Positions 28,179 to 37,111 of a DNA stretch of 45,788 nucleotides are shown here, one piece after another. The notes below the pieces were generated by a model. That model did no database searches. It had not been told where the DNA came from and worked only from the letters and a program-made list of their open reading frames with translations. This stretch comes from Candidatus Doudnabacteria bacterium (GTDB lineage Bacteria; Patescibacteriota; Doudnabacteria; UBA920; O2-02-FULL-48-8). The DNA lies in contig JACPKU010000007.1 of the NCBI GenBank assembly GCA_016186915.1, positions 1 to 45,788 of the forward strand, written 5' to 3'. Position 1 is the first letter of the stretch. Every line of letters starts with the position of its first letter. The translations under genes were made by a program, and so were the position numbers.

Positions 28179-28649
28179 CTAACTTTTATTCTTTTTGTCT
28201 GATTCGTTTATGAGATCGTAGATTTTTTGTTTCAAGAGATTCGGCTGGTCAATGTGCGGCAGCTTAATCTCATGGACTTCCAGCCCGGCGGTGTTGACGT
28301 AAATGCTGCCGCTTTTGAACAACAGCCACTCAAAAAACGGCTGAATGATGGTCACATCCGTAATCCGGTCGTAATCAATACTGATGGTATTGGTTGACAA
28401 CCAGCCGCGATGAATGATGATTCTCCGATCAGTCAGACAATAAATATTGGAAACTTTCAAATAAAAACTCAAAATAAACCAAGCAGCGACAAAAGTAATA
28501 ATGCCCAAACCAAACGCAAACAACAGTGGAATACTGACCAGGGCCGCAATCAGCAGATTGACATTGCGAAACCGATCACTGATCGAAAACTCAAAAACCA
28601 CTTGCTCATCCCGACCCAAATGCTGTTGCCAAAGACGTTGATGTGTCAT
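28179..28649 (-). CDS. bacterial PH-domain (YdbT-like) membrane protein
   Basis: two TM helices then YCLTDRRIIIHRGWLSTNTISIDYDRITDVTI. Confidence 0.8.
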   Translation of the reverse strand: MTHQRLWQQHLGRDEQVVFEFSISDRFRNVNLLIAALVSIPLLFAFGLGIITFVAAWFILSFYLKVSNIYCLTDRRIIIHRGWLSTNTISIDYDRITDVTIIQPFFEWLLFKSGSIYVNTAGLEVHEIKLPHIDQPNLLKQKIYDLINESDKKNKS

Positions 28650-29233
28650 AGTCCTTCTTCAATGCGCGTGTAGATATGGATCTTCCCTTTCATCCCCCAG
28701 TGTTCAATCTCGTGTGCCGCTTCTTCTGCGGTTTCGGATGCGTGGATTAAATTATGGATCGCGCGCTTGTCTTTGTTCGCAGAGGCCGCAGAATCCACAG
28801 AATAATCACCACGAATGGTCCCCATTTCCGCCAAGGCTGGCTGGGTATTGCCGGCGAGCTTGCGGATCATATCCACCGCATGCACCCCTTGCACCACAAT
28901 CTTCACCACCGGTCCCGACGTCATATAATCAATAAGCCAACCCCTCACTTGCGGCCCAATCTTTTCTGCCTTATCAGTTCCCATCTCTTCCTTGGCATCG
29001 AAGCCATATTTTTCATAAGTGGAAAGTGTCTTTTCCCCCAAACGCGTAATCCAGGCCTCGTCTTTCGGATAATGACGGTCAATCTCTTCTTTGCTCGACT
29101 GGTGCATTTCTAATGCCACAATTTTCAATCCCGCCCGCTCAATCCGTCTGATTACTTCTCCAGCCAGCCCCCGTCTCACACCGTCCGGCTTAATCAAAAC
29201 GAAAGTAGTTTCTTCTTTTGGATGAGGTTTCAT
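28646..29233 (-). CDS. ndk: nucleoside-diphosphate kinase
   Basis: ETTFVLIKPDGVRRGLAGEVIRRIERAGLKIVALEM; GTIRGDYSVDSAASANKDKRAIHNLIHASET. Confidence 0.92.
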   Translation of the reverse strand: MKPHPKEETTFVLIKPDGVRRGLAGEVIRRIERAGLKIVALEMHQSSKEEIDRHYPKDEAWITRLGEKTLSTYEKYGFDAKEEMGTDKAEKIGPQVRGWLIDYMTSGPVVKIVVQGVHAVDMIRKLAGNTQPALAEMGTIRGDYSVDSAASANKDKRAIHNLIHASETAEEAAHEIEHWGMKGKIHIYTRIEEGL

Positions 29234-29235
29234 AA

Positions 29236-29871
29236 TTAATCTTTAATAATAGTTATTTTATTAATTACCACATCGGTCAATGGGACAGACACCTCGCCGC
29301 TAAATGGATTGGGTTCCACTGGCGTTTTGCCGATTTGTTCCACCACTGCCATGCCGCTCGTGACATACCCGAACACCGTGTACTGTCCGTCCAAAAACGG
29401 CTGCGCTCCAAGGGTGATATAAAACTGGCTGCCTGATGATTCTCTGTTGGGATTGATCTGGTCTCCCAGTCTGGCCATGGCAATCGCGCCGTTGGTGTGC
29501 TTTAAGCCGATTTCTGCCGGAATGGTATACCCCGGTCCCCCTGTGCCGTCACCGTTTGGATCCCCGCCCTGAATCATAAACCCGGCCACGATGCGGTGAA
29601 ATTTCAAACCTTCATAAAACCCCTCGCGGGCGAGCTCCAAAAAATTGCTCACGGTGCGAGGTGCGGCCTGACCATCTAAGGTAACTTCAAAGCTGCCTTC
29701 GCTAGTCTCAATCTTAACCACTGCCTCGGCCGGGACTGAAGACTCAGAGGCTTCTGGCTGTTGCGGAGAATTGTTATCATCCTCATCCACCGGCTTTTGT
29801 GAATTATTCAATAGCACATACCCTCCAATCGCGATAATAAAAACAAGGAGAATAATAATGGCTTTATTCAT
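29236..29871 (-). CDS. secreted/membrane cyclophilin-type peptidyl-prolyl isomerase
   Basis: RTVSNFLELAREGFYEGLKFHRIVAGFMIQGGDPNGDGTGGPGYTIPAE. Confidence 0.95.
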   Translation of the reverse strand: MNKAIIILLVFIIAIGGYVLLNNSQKPVDEDDNNSPQQPEASESSVPAEAVVKIETSEGSFEVTLDGQAAPRTVSNFLELAREGFYEGLKFHRIVAGFMIQGGDPNGDGTGGPGYTIPAEIGLKHTNGAIAMARLGDQINPNRESSGSQFYITLGAQPFLDGQYTVFGYVTSGMAVVEQIGKTPVEPNPFSGEVSVPLTDVVINKITIIKD

Positions 29872-29913
29872 AGATTTGTTGGTTACTTTACTCTCTTTAG
29901 CTTAGCCAAAATC

Positions 29914-30798
29914 TTACTGTTTGTAAAGATTGGCGCCATCTGAGACAAACCTAATGGTTTGACCCTGATCAGTGCGAAAAACCTGCGATCCAACCTGTTC
30001 CAGCTTGTCCAAAACTTCCTGCGTGGGGTGGCCGTAATTATTTTCCCCGACTTCAATCACGGCAAACTCCGGCGTCACTTCTTCCAAAAACGGTACAGAG
30101 GTGGAATGCCGCGACCCATGGTGCCCGACCTTCAACAAATCAGCATCCAAATTAAACTGCGGCAACAAAATGCTTTCAATATTTATCCCCGCGTCGCCGG
30201 TAAATAATATGCTCGTTTTGCCGAAGCTAAGTTTCCCCACGATTGATGTGTCATTCAAATCTTGACTTGCCTGACTCACAAACCCTTCGGTAAAACTTCC
30301 TCCCGCTGCCTGGCCGTAAGGATAATAAACATCAAACACTGTGGCCTTGTCCAAATAAATCCGCTGTCCCTGTTTGGCATAAACTAATTCAACGCCCTTG
30401 TCGTTTGCCTCGGCCAAAAACTCATCATAGGTTTGGGAATGAAAATCAACTTCGGGCAGAATAATCTTTGTAACCTTATAGCGCCTAAGGATATCTACAA
30501 ACCCTGCCACGTGGTCAGCATGCGGGTGGGTCAAAACCAGAAGGTCAATTGTCCGGTCATAAAACGGCATGTCCTCTCCCAAATATTGCAGAACCTGGTC
30601 TGTCGGTCCACCATCGATCAAAATCTGGTTGCCTTGAAAGGTCTGAATAAATATTGAGTCCCCTTGCCCAACGTCATAAAAATTTACATGCAATAAAAAG
30701 TCGGGTTGGCGCTGCCAGCCAGCAGCCCACACTGCTATGGTAGCAAACAGTAAAGGGACTAAGAAAAATTTAATAAGGTTTTTAGTTTGAGCGTCCAT
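29914..30798 (-). CDS. ComEC C-terminal-like metallo-beta-lactamase-fold protein
   Basis: VNFYDVGQGDSIFIQTFQGNQILIDGGPTDQVLQYLG..LTHPHADHVAGF. Confidence 0.9.
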   Translation of the reverse strand: MDAQTKNLIKFFLVPLLFATIAVWAAGWQRQPDFLLHVNFYDVGQGDSIFIQTFQGNQILIDGGPTDQVLQYLGEDMPFYDRTIDLLVLTHPHADHVAGFVDILRRYKVTKIILPEVDFHSQTYDEFLAEANDKGVELVYAKQGQRIYLDKATVFDVYYPYGQAAGGSFTEGFVSQASQDLNDTSIVGKLSFGKTSILFTGDAGINIESILLPQFNLDADLLKVGHHGSRHSTSVPFLEEVTPEFAVIEVGENNYGHPTQEVLDKLEQVGSQVFRTDQGQTIRFVSDGANLYKQ

Positions 30799-32381
30799 GC
30801 CAAGCGATGCTTATTGATATAATAAATCAAAACCAAATAATACAAGAGCAGCAGCCAGATGCCGAAGTTAGAGAAGTTGATTGAGGCCAAGGGAACCCGA
30901 GCGGTTAATTTAACCACTTGCATGACGTATTCAAGCATGGCCCAAGTGATCCAGGCCAAAGGCAACGCCAGTCCGGTCCAAATCAGACCCAACATCCCGG
31001 CCAAAAACCCAAACAGCATGGCAAAAGGTATCAAGGGCAGAATAAGCACGTTGGTAATGGGGGCAATCAGCGATAATCGGTCAAAGTTCAAAAGCAAGAC
31101 TGGCAGCACGAAAATTTGGGCAGACAACGTTGCAACCACAATCTCCCGCAAATAGCGCCAAAGCCAAACAAAGTATGGTTCCATTCTGGGAGCCAAATAC
31201 ACCAACCCCATGAGGGCCAAGAACGAAAGCTGAAACCCGATATCAAAATGCAAAATTTGCGGATTGATCGCAAGCATTACAGCACCTGTGAGCACCAAAG
31301 CATTGGTGATATTATCGAGCCTGCCGGTATTCAGCGCCAACATCCCTAAAATACCCATCACCGCTGCTCGCACCACTGAAGCCTGCGCCCCAGTCATGAT
31401 GACGAACAACACAATTGCCACCAAGGACAAAATAAACGACACGCGGCGCCGAAACCAATTAAGGAGGAGCCGGTCAAAAGCCTGCGCAATGATGGTGATG
31501 TTAAAACCGGACAAAGCGATAATGTGGGTTACGCCTGTGGTGTTAAAATCGGCAAGCAGTTGTTCAGGAATGCCGCGTCTTAACCCTACCAGTAATCCTG
31601 CCAGGAACGAGTGGTGAGGTTCTGGTAAAATTTCTGAAATTTTCCCGATAAACGCTTGTTTAAACTGAAAAAGCGAGGCTTTCACAAAATTGCCCTGTCT
31701 GGAAGCCAAAAGTTCTATGTCCGGATAATAGACTACCGCTTCAATGCCTGATTTGGATAAATAATTTTTGTAGGAAAACTCTCCCTGGGCTTCCGCATCC
31801 CGCGGGGCTGTGATTTTTTTTCTAAATTGAATTTGGTCGCCGTAGTGGTATTCCGGAAACAAGCTCGTGGTCAGAAGGAGCTTACTGTCAATCTCCCGGT
31901 TATTAACCTTTAATCGCCCGACCGTCAAATAAGTTTTATCTGACCTGACATCCGGCTCATCTACAATCAGTCCAACTACCTCCACTGTTTGATCCAAGTA
32001 GCCACTTAAGTGCTCGGCCTGCAAGCTAAAACTAATCCTGGCCATGCCCAAAACCAAAATCAATCCAGCAAAGCCAATCACCTTGGCCGCCCGACTGCTC
32101 CAACCCAAACTCACGACCATTGCAAAAATCATGGCGCTTAAAGCCATGATTTCGTAAGACGCGTATTTCCCGAGCCAGACCCCAACAATAAATGCGAGAC
32201 AAAAAATGAGGAAGATCTTGGACTTGGAAACCCCTCTCCTTGGAACAAGGGAAGCCTCTTTACCCATCCCCGCTGAGGTTTTCGTGAGTTGAGCGGGGAT
32301 CTTGCCCCCGATCTTAGTCGAAGGCACGCTATTGATTAATCTCATCATAGAGATCTTTCCAAGTGGGATTATGCTTCTCAA
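30759..32381 (-). CDS. ComEC/Rec2 competence domain protein (real start probably near 32267)
   Basis: GLLVGLRRGIPEQLLADFNTTGVTHIIALSGFNITIIAQ; first codons are repeat-derived. Confidence 0.9.
   Translation of the reverse strand: MRSIIPLGKISMMRLINSVPSTKIGGKIPAQLTKTSAGMGKEASLVPRRGVSKSKIFLIFCLAFIVGVWLGKYASYEIMALSAMIFAMVVSLGWSSRAAKVIGFAGLILVLGMARISFSLQAEHLSGYLDQTVEVVGLIVDEPDVRSDKTYLTVGRLKVNNREIDSKLLLTTSLFPEYHYGDQIQFRKKITAPRDAEAQGEFSYKNYLSKSGIEAVVYYPDIELLASRQGNFVKASLFQFKQAFIGKISEILPEPHHSFLAGLLVGLRRGIPEQLLADFNTTGVTHIIALSGFNITIIAQAFDRLLLNWFRRRVSFILSLVAIVLFVIMTGAQASVVRAAVMGILGMLALNTGRLDNITNALVLTGAVMLAINPQILHFDIGFQLSFLALMGLVYLAPRMEPYFVWLWRYLREIVVATLSAQIFVLPVLLLNFDRLSLIAPITNVLILPLIPFAMLFGFLAGMLGLIWTGLALPLAWITWAMLEYVMQVVKLTARVPLASINFSNFGIWLLLLYYLVLIYYINKHRLAWTLKLKTLLNFS
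32263..32310. repeat. left bracket of GIY-YIG gene 2 (CATCCCCG family)
   Basis: cccatccccgctgaggttttcgtgagttgagcggggatcttgcccccgat. Confidence 0.8.
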
Positions 32382-32616
32382 TCAGTCCGATTTTCCAAGC
32401 GCGGTTCCACTTCTTAAGTTGTTTCTCTCTTTTCAAAGCAGCGTCTCTGTCTTCAAAGATTTCAAAATAGACCAATCTATGTACGTGATATTTCTTGGTA
32501 AATCCCTCGATTAATTCATTCCGATGCGTATAAGTCCTGCCTACCAGTTCATCAGAAAAACCTATGTATAAAACTCCTCTGGGTCTGCTGGCTAAAATAT
32601 ACACGAAGTAATTCAT
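32329..32616 (-). CDS. solo GIY-YIG endonuclease domain protein
   Basis: MNYFVYILASRPRGVLYIGFSDELVGRTYTHRNELIEGFTKKYHVHRLVYFEIFEDRDAALKREKQLKKWNRAWKIGLIE. Confidence 0.93.
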   Translation of the reverse strand: MNYFVYILASRPRGVLYIGFSDELVGRTYTHRNELIEGFTKKYHVHRLVYFEIFEDRDAALKREKQLKKWNRAWKIGLIEKHNPTWKDLYDEINQ

Positions 32617-32619
32617 AAT

Positions 32620-32660
32620 AAGATCCCCGACTACTTGACTAATCCTTGACTCGGGGATGG
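32620..32660. repeat. right bracket of GIY-YIG gene 2 (inverted)
   Basis: aagatccccgactacttgactaatccttgactcggggatgg. Confidence 0.8.
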
Positions 32661-32688
32661 TTTCGGGGAGAAATGGCTACGAATCGCA

Positions 32689-33927
32689 TTACCAAAGCAT
32701 TGACTTCACTTCGGTCACTAAATTTGCCAACTCCACAGTGGTTTGTCTTTTTTCTTGTAAATTCTTGACATTAACTTTTTGTTGCTTGGCTTCTTCGCTG
32801 CCAAAGATAATGGCCAGCTTCATATTTTTGGCAATCGCGTATTTAAATTGCTTGTCCATTTTTACAGGCTCGTAATAAAACTCGCAATCAATGCCGGCTG
32901 CGCGCAAATTAGTCACCATATTGAGGTATTCAGCAGTCAAACTCTCATCCAAATTCATCACTAAGACTTCCGCTGTAGTTTGCGGTGCAATGAGTTTGGA
33001 TTCGGACAAAGCCGCAAACAATCGATCCAAACCGATGGAACCGCCAACGGCCGGAGTTTCTATGCCTGTAACATTTCCAATCAAATTATCATACCGACCG
33101 CCGCCTCCCACACTGCCAAATTCAGGCTTTTCTATAAGCTCGAACTCAAAAATAATCCCAGTATAGTAATCCTGCCCGCGCATCAAGTATTTGTCGAACT
33201 TCATGTTTTCAACGCCCATGCCGGATAACAGATTCTCCATCTCCTCGACATAATCCTTACTTATGTCTTCTATGGTACTGGAATATTTTGTTAAAATATT
33301 TTTTTCAAAACCTTTTTCAACAAGCATCTCAACGACTTTTTTTTCCCCGATTTTAGCGATCTTGTCAATGATACGGAAAAACGCAGGAACCATGTTTTTC
33401 GGAACTTTCAGTTTAGTGAGTGCCTGATCCACCAGTTCGCGGTTGTTGAATTTAACCAAAAAATTTCCGACCTCAAGGCTGTTGTATGCTGCTATAAGGG
33501 CGGCGATTACTTCGGCATCAGCAAGTTTAGAAGTAGTGCCCACAATATCGATATCGCATTGCATCAATTCACGATACCTTCCTTTTTGCGGCTTGTCCGC
33601 ACGCCAGACATTTCCGATCTGATACCGCTTAAACGGTTTAGGTAAATCCCTGTAGTCGGACACGACTCTGGCTAGCGGTACTGTCAAATCGTAGCGAAGG
33701 GAAACCTCTCGACCGCCCAAATCTTCAAACCTGTAAATCAACTTCTCGTCCTCCCCTATTTTCCCCTTGAACAATTCGTATGGCTCCAAAGCCGGCGTGT
33801 CAATCGGAGCAAAGCCGAAGCGTTCGAACACTTCGGAAATTTTGGTAATAATCTTCTTGCGCGCGATCTGCTCGCTGGGCAGATAATCGCGAAAGCCTTT
33901 TAAAACTTGGGGAATTTGTTTGGTCAT
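32689..33927 (-). CDS. hisS: histidyl-tRNA synthetase
   Basis: KGFRDYLPSEQIARKKI; GGRYDNLIGN; GGSIGLDRL. Confidence 0.95.
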   Translation of the reverse strand: MTKQIPQVLKGFRDYLPSEQIARKKIITKISEVFERFGFAPIDTPALEPYELFKGKIGEDEKLIYRFEDLGGREVSLRYDLTVPLARVVSDYRDLPKPFKRYQIGNVWRADKPQKGRYRELMQCDIDIVGTTSKLADAEVIAALIAAYNSLEVGNFLVKFNNRELVDQALTKLKVPKNMVPAFFRIIDKIAKIGEKKVVEMLVEKGFEKNILTKYSSTIEDISKDYVEEMENLLSGMGVENMKFDKYLMRGQDYYTGIIFEFELIEKPEFGSVGGGGRYDNLIGNVTGIETPAVGGSIGLDRLFAALSESKLIAPQTTAEVLVMNLDESLTAEYLNMVTNLRAAGIDCEFYYEPVKMDKQFKYAIAKNMKLAIIFGSEEAKQQKVNVKNLQEKRQTTVELANLVTEVKSMLW

Positions 33928-33959
33928 AAATCAATTTTACCACAAAAAAAAGCAAAAAA

Positions 33960-33991
33960 AAATGGGGAGTGATCACGTGGTAATCACTCCC
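33960..33991 (-). terminator. hairpin terminator of orphan gene
   Basis: minus: GGGAGTGATTACCACGTGATCACTCCCCATTTTTTTTT. Confidence 0.8.
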
Positions 33992-34013
33992 GCCTCGCGC
34001 GCGTCGACTCACC

Positions 34014-34331
34014 TCACGCTACCAGGTAGGCAGGTAGCAGTTGGCCTGTCTCGTCGAACACCTGCTTTCCTTGTCGCCTGTCAGCGTTGATGAGGGCTGC
34101 GCCTCGCCGCACAGCTTCTGGTGGATCAGGCCGACGGTTCATGACGTCGCACGCCATCCCCTTCAGCCGCGTTCCCATACTCACCGGCACGTTGCAGTTC
34201 AGAATGAGAGAGCTGATGGCATCAACGGTCTCCTGGGCTGCAACGACCACAGGCCCTCGACGTTGCCCATCCACTTGCCAACAATGAAACGGGCCTCCGC
34301 AGTTCACGATCCCAACAATCGGCTCGTCCAT
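34014..34331 (-). CDS. orphan protein
   Basis: MDEPIVGIVNCGGPFHCWQVDGQRRGPVVVAAQETVDAISSLI; GGGGGG SD; leader hairpin ACTCCTTG..CAAGGAGT. Confidence 0.55.
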   Translation of the reverse strand: MDEPIVGIVNCGGPFHCWQVDGQRRGPVVVAAQETVDAISSLILNCNVPVSMGTRLKGMACDVMNRRPDPPEAVRRGAALINADRRQGKQVFDETGQLLPAYLVA

Positions 34332-34400
34332 GAATCACCCCCCTGTTGGTTTATCAATATTAAAACTACTCCTTGTTTGCGGTTTTGGCAAATCAAGGAG

Positions 34401-34652
34401 TCAGTCAATCTCAATCAATTTATGCGTGCTTTTGTTGCCAGACTTGATATGGATGCTGCTTGGAGCCACATTGAAATGCTCAGCCAAAATTTCGATCACG
34501 GCTTCGTTGGCCCCGCCCTTTTGCGGGATCGCAGTGGTCCAGATTTTGTATTCGTCCAAATCCAGTTCCTCCAACCTGTCTTCATGCGCGTGGGTTTGGA
34601 CGTGCACTCGAATAATGCGTGACATACATTTCAGAACTCCTCTCTCCCTCAA
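34401..34652 (-). CDS. DUF167 (YggU-like) protein
   Basis: KIWTTAIPQKGGANEAVIEILAEHFNVAPSSIHIKSGNKSTHKLIEID. Confidence 0.85.
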   Translation of the reverse strand: MRERGVLKCMSRIIRVHVQTHAHEDRLEELDLDEYKIWTTAIPQKGGANEAVIEILAEHFNVAPSSIHIKSGNKSTHKLIEID

Positions 34653-34678
34653 GGGAGAGAGGCTGGGAGAGAGGGTGC
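34633..34678. repeat. left bracket of DUF559 gene (ctctctccctcaagggagagaggctgggagagagggtg)
   Basis: hairpin plus single arm. Confidence 0.8.
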
Positions 34679-34682
34679 AAGA

Positions 34683-35027
34683 TCACTTAATTGCTCGGAA
34701 AATTTTATCTAAAACGTCTGGTAATTTCTTTTCAATTTCACTATTCCAAAATTTGAGGACTTTATAACCTGCTTTTGTAGCATAATCTATTTTCTTTTTA
34801 TCTTCGACTTTGCCAGTGCCTTTATGACCAAAACCATCCAATTCGATCAACAATTTCTTTCGTTTAGCTCCAAAATCAAAAATATACTGCCCGAGCACAA
34901 TTTGTCTTTTAAATTTAATCCCAGAGTTATTCGCCCTTAGATGTTCCCACAAGAGCGATTCCCAAATGGTTTGCCTCGTTCTTAAGTCCTTGCTATGGGC
35001 AATCATAACACGGGACAACTTAACCAT
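34683..35027 (-). CDS. DUF559 (Vsr-like) nuclease-fold protein
   Basis: LRTRQTIWESLLWEHLRANNSGIKFKRQIVLGQYIFDFGAKRKKLLIELDGFGH. Confidence 0.93.
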   Translation of the reverse strand: MVKLSRVMIAHSKDLRTRQTIWESLLWEHLRANNSGIKFKRQIVLGQYIFDFGAKRKKLLIELDGFGHKGTGKVEDKKKIDYATKAGYKVLKFWNSEIEKKLPDVLDKIFRAIK

Positions 35028-35030
35028 AAT

Positions 35031-35546
35031 CTACCTCTCCCTTGTTCCCTCTCCTTTAAAGGAGAGGGAAGATCTATATTGTTGTACCAATTCGTATGCT
35101 CCAAAAAATATACTGACGTAAAACAAATCTCCCAAAACTGTATTTTTGAAAAACGGCAGAGCGTTGATATAAGATGAAAGAATCCCGGTTAGATCGTGTG
35201 GATACATCGTGGGTGAATAGAAGAAAGCAAAATTAGTAATCAGATAAAATAAAACTGATCCGAATAAGGCGCCGCCAAAAATTGTGCCAATATTTTTGTG
35301 TTTCTTAATGGCAAGCCCAATCAGCCCGATCAGAAGGAAAGAGCCGTAAACCATTATCCGGCTTTGGAGTGAATCAAAGCCAATGAAAAAATCTGAAATA
35401 AACATAGCAAGAAGCGGCAGAATTAAGGCTTGTTTTTTATTTAGATAAGTGCCGCCGAAAAGGGCAATGGCTGCGATAGGCGCAAAATTTGCTGGGTGCG
35501 GAATCACCCGCAACAGCGCGCCGATTAGAATAATTATGTAAGTCAT
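35031..35546 (-). CDS. DUF6580 / ECF-transporter S-component-like membrane protein
   Basis: ALLRVIPHPANFAPIAAIALFGGTYLNKKQALILPLLAMFISDFFIG; C-terminal SLSFKGEGTRER derives from repeat. Confidence 0.75.
   Translation of the reverse strand: MTYIIILIGALLRVIPHPANFAPIAAIALFGGTYLNKKQALILPLLAMFISDFFIGFDSLQSRIMVYGSFLLIGLIGLAIKKHKNIGTIFGGALFGSVLFYLITNFAFFYSPTMYPHDLTGILSSYINALPFFKNTVLGDLFYVSIFFGAYELVQQYRSSLSFKGEGTRER
35032..35076. repeat. right bracket of DUF559 gene
   Basis: ctacctctcccttgttccctctcctttaaaggagagggaagatct. Confidence 0.8.
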
Positions 35547-35552
35547 CGAATT

Positions 35553-35963
35553 TTAGTAATCTCCAATTTTTTCCAACTTCCACTCAATTCTCTCTCCGTT
35601 TTTTGTTTGGTATTGACCGGCCCCGACTTGTGCTTTCTGGCCGTTGGCATAAAACGCCCAAAAATGTGTGTTGGCTGGCTCAATCCCGTCAATCGAAAGG
35701 ACAAACTCTCCAAGCCCGCCAAAATCTTGCGTTTCAACGCTGTGAGCTTCTTTCAGCAACTCTAACGCCGTATGGCCTTCTACGCCTTGATAGGAAATTG
35801 TGCTTGCTGGAGCTTGTTGAACAGCCGGGGCTTCCTGAATTTCTGTTCGGTCAATCGTAAGATCCGCTTGCGGCCGGGACGGTGCGCGAGTGAGAGCAAA
35901 AGCCACGCCAATTACCGCAATGATCACAATGATTACAAACAGTTCTATTCTTTTGGCATTCAT
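35553..35963 (-). CDS. membrane-anchored DUF4430 (transcobalamin beta-domain-like) protein
   Basis: N-terminal TM; GHTALELLKEAHSVETQDFGGLGEFVLSIDGIEPANTHFWAFYANGQKAQVGAGQYQTKNGERIEWKLE. Confidence 0.8.
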   Translation of the reverse strand: MNAKRIELFVIIVIIAVIGVAFALTRAPSRPQADLTIDRTEIQEAPAVQQAPASTISYQGVEGHTALELLKEAHSVETQDFGGLGEFVLSIDGIEPANTHFWAFYANGQKAQVGAGQYQTKNGERIEWKLEKIGDY

Positions 35964-35973
35964 AAGTTATTCA

Positions 35974-36573
35974 TTAAGTGCGCCCAAACATACTAGCATA
36001 TTTCTTTTCTTCCTCAAAAGTCATGGGTATATCATCCTGAATCTTGTGCTGCTTACAATATTCGAGGAACAATGTCGAATAACCCTTATTAATCCCTTTG
36101 GTTAAAGACAGTCCTAATTTTGGCAAAAAAACATCCAGGGTGTTTTCCGCCGCCTCTATTTCCAGAAAATCTCCCAAAAAAGGCAGTTTATGAAATTCCA
36201 ATACTAGTCCTTCCAATTCGAATTTCGTCACAAACTTCTCCTTGATACGAAAATGATAAAACCCGATCTTTCTCAAAATCTCATCCATAACTTCGAAATT
36301 CTCTATTTTTGTCTGAATTTCAAATCTTTGCAGCAAATTCTGATGCTCCTCGCCCTTTTCCTTGTACGTAAAAACATTCCCATATGGGGCCTTTCGTAAT
36401 CTTAAATGCTTGCCGGTTGGATTGTCAAAATCAAAGTCTCCGGCTTGATTGTTGTACATAATATCCGACTCCAGTCCTTCTTGCTCGGAAATTTTTATTC
36501 CGCCCAAGGCCGCCACTTTTTTCATCAGAGCTTCCGGGTTGTCTAATTTTATTTTAACCTCAATCTCTTGCAT
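35974..36573 (-). CDS. CYTH-domain (class IV adenylyl cyclase-like) protein
   Basis: MQEIEVKIKLDNPEALMKKVAALGG..KHLRLRKAPYGNVFTYKEK. Confidence 0.88.
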   Translation of the reverse strand: MQEIEVKIKLDNPEALMKKVAALGGIKISEQEGLESDIMYNNQAGDFDFDNPTGKHLRLRKAPYGNVFTYKEKGEEHQNLLQRFEIQTKIENFEVMDEILRKIGFYHFRIKEKFVTKFELEGLVLEFHKLPFLGDFLEIEAAENTLDVFLPKLGLSLTKGINKGYSTLFLEYCKQHKIQDDIPMTFEEEKKYASMFGRT

Positions 36574-36579
36574 AATTGT

Positions 36580-37110
36580 TCAAAAATCTATTCCCCGCTG
36601 CGCTAGTATACCTTTGTAATACGGGTGTTTTATCATTCGCATCTCGGTCACTAAGTCCGCAGCCTCGATTAATTTCTTGATGCGCTTATGGCCAGTCAAA
36701 CACAGGTGCACGGATTTGGGTTTGGATTTAATAATTTTTAACACATCGTCTGTACTTAAAAGTTTGGATTCTATCGCAGAGATTGCTTCGTCCAAAACAA
36801 CCAAGTCGTATTTTTTGCTTTTCAAAGCCTTGATACTTTCTTTCATGGCATTCTTTGCGGCCTTTATATGCTCTTCAATCGGTTTGCGATCTCCCAAGAT
36901 GCCCACGAATCCGCGGCCCATTAGTTTAACTTCAACATTTGGCAAGCTCGCTAAAATTTTCCGCTCCCCTGACGGCCAATCACCTTTGACAAATTGCAAA
37001 AATAAAACCTTAAACCCTGTGCCAGCAGCACGTATGGCTAATCCTGCTGCGGCACTAGTTTTTCCCTTTCCATCTCCTATATAAATTAGGGTTAAGCCTT
37101 TTTGATTCAT
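36580..37110 (-). CDS. cobO: corrinoid (cob(I)alamin) adenosyltransferase, CobA/CobO type
   Basis: GLTLIYIGDGKGKTSAAAGLAIRAAGTGFKVLFLQFVKGDWPSGERKIL..YDLVVLDEAISAI. Confidence 0.93.
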   Translation of the reverse strand: MNQKGLTLIYIGDGKGKTSAAAGLAIRAAGTGFKVLFLQFVKGDWPSGERKILASLPNVEVKLMGRGFVGILGDRKPIEEHIKAAKNAMKESIKALKSKKYDLVVLDEAISAIESKLLSTDDVLKIIKSKPKSVHLCLTGHKRIKKLIEAADLVTEMRMIKHPYYKGILAQRGIDF

Positions 37111-37111
37111 G

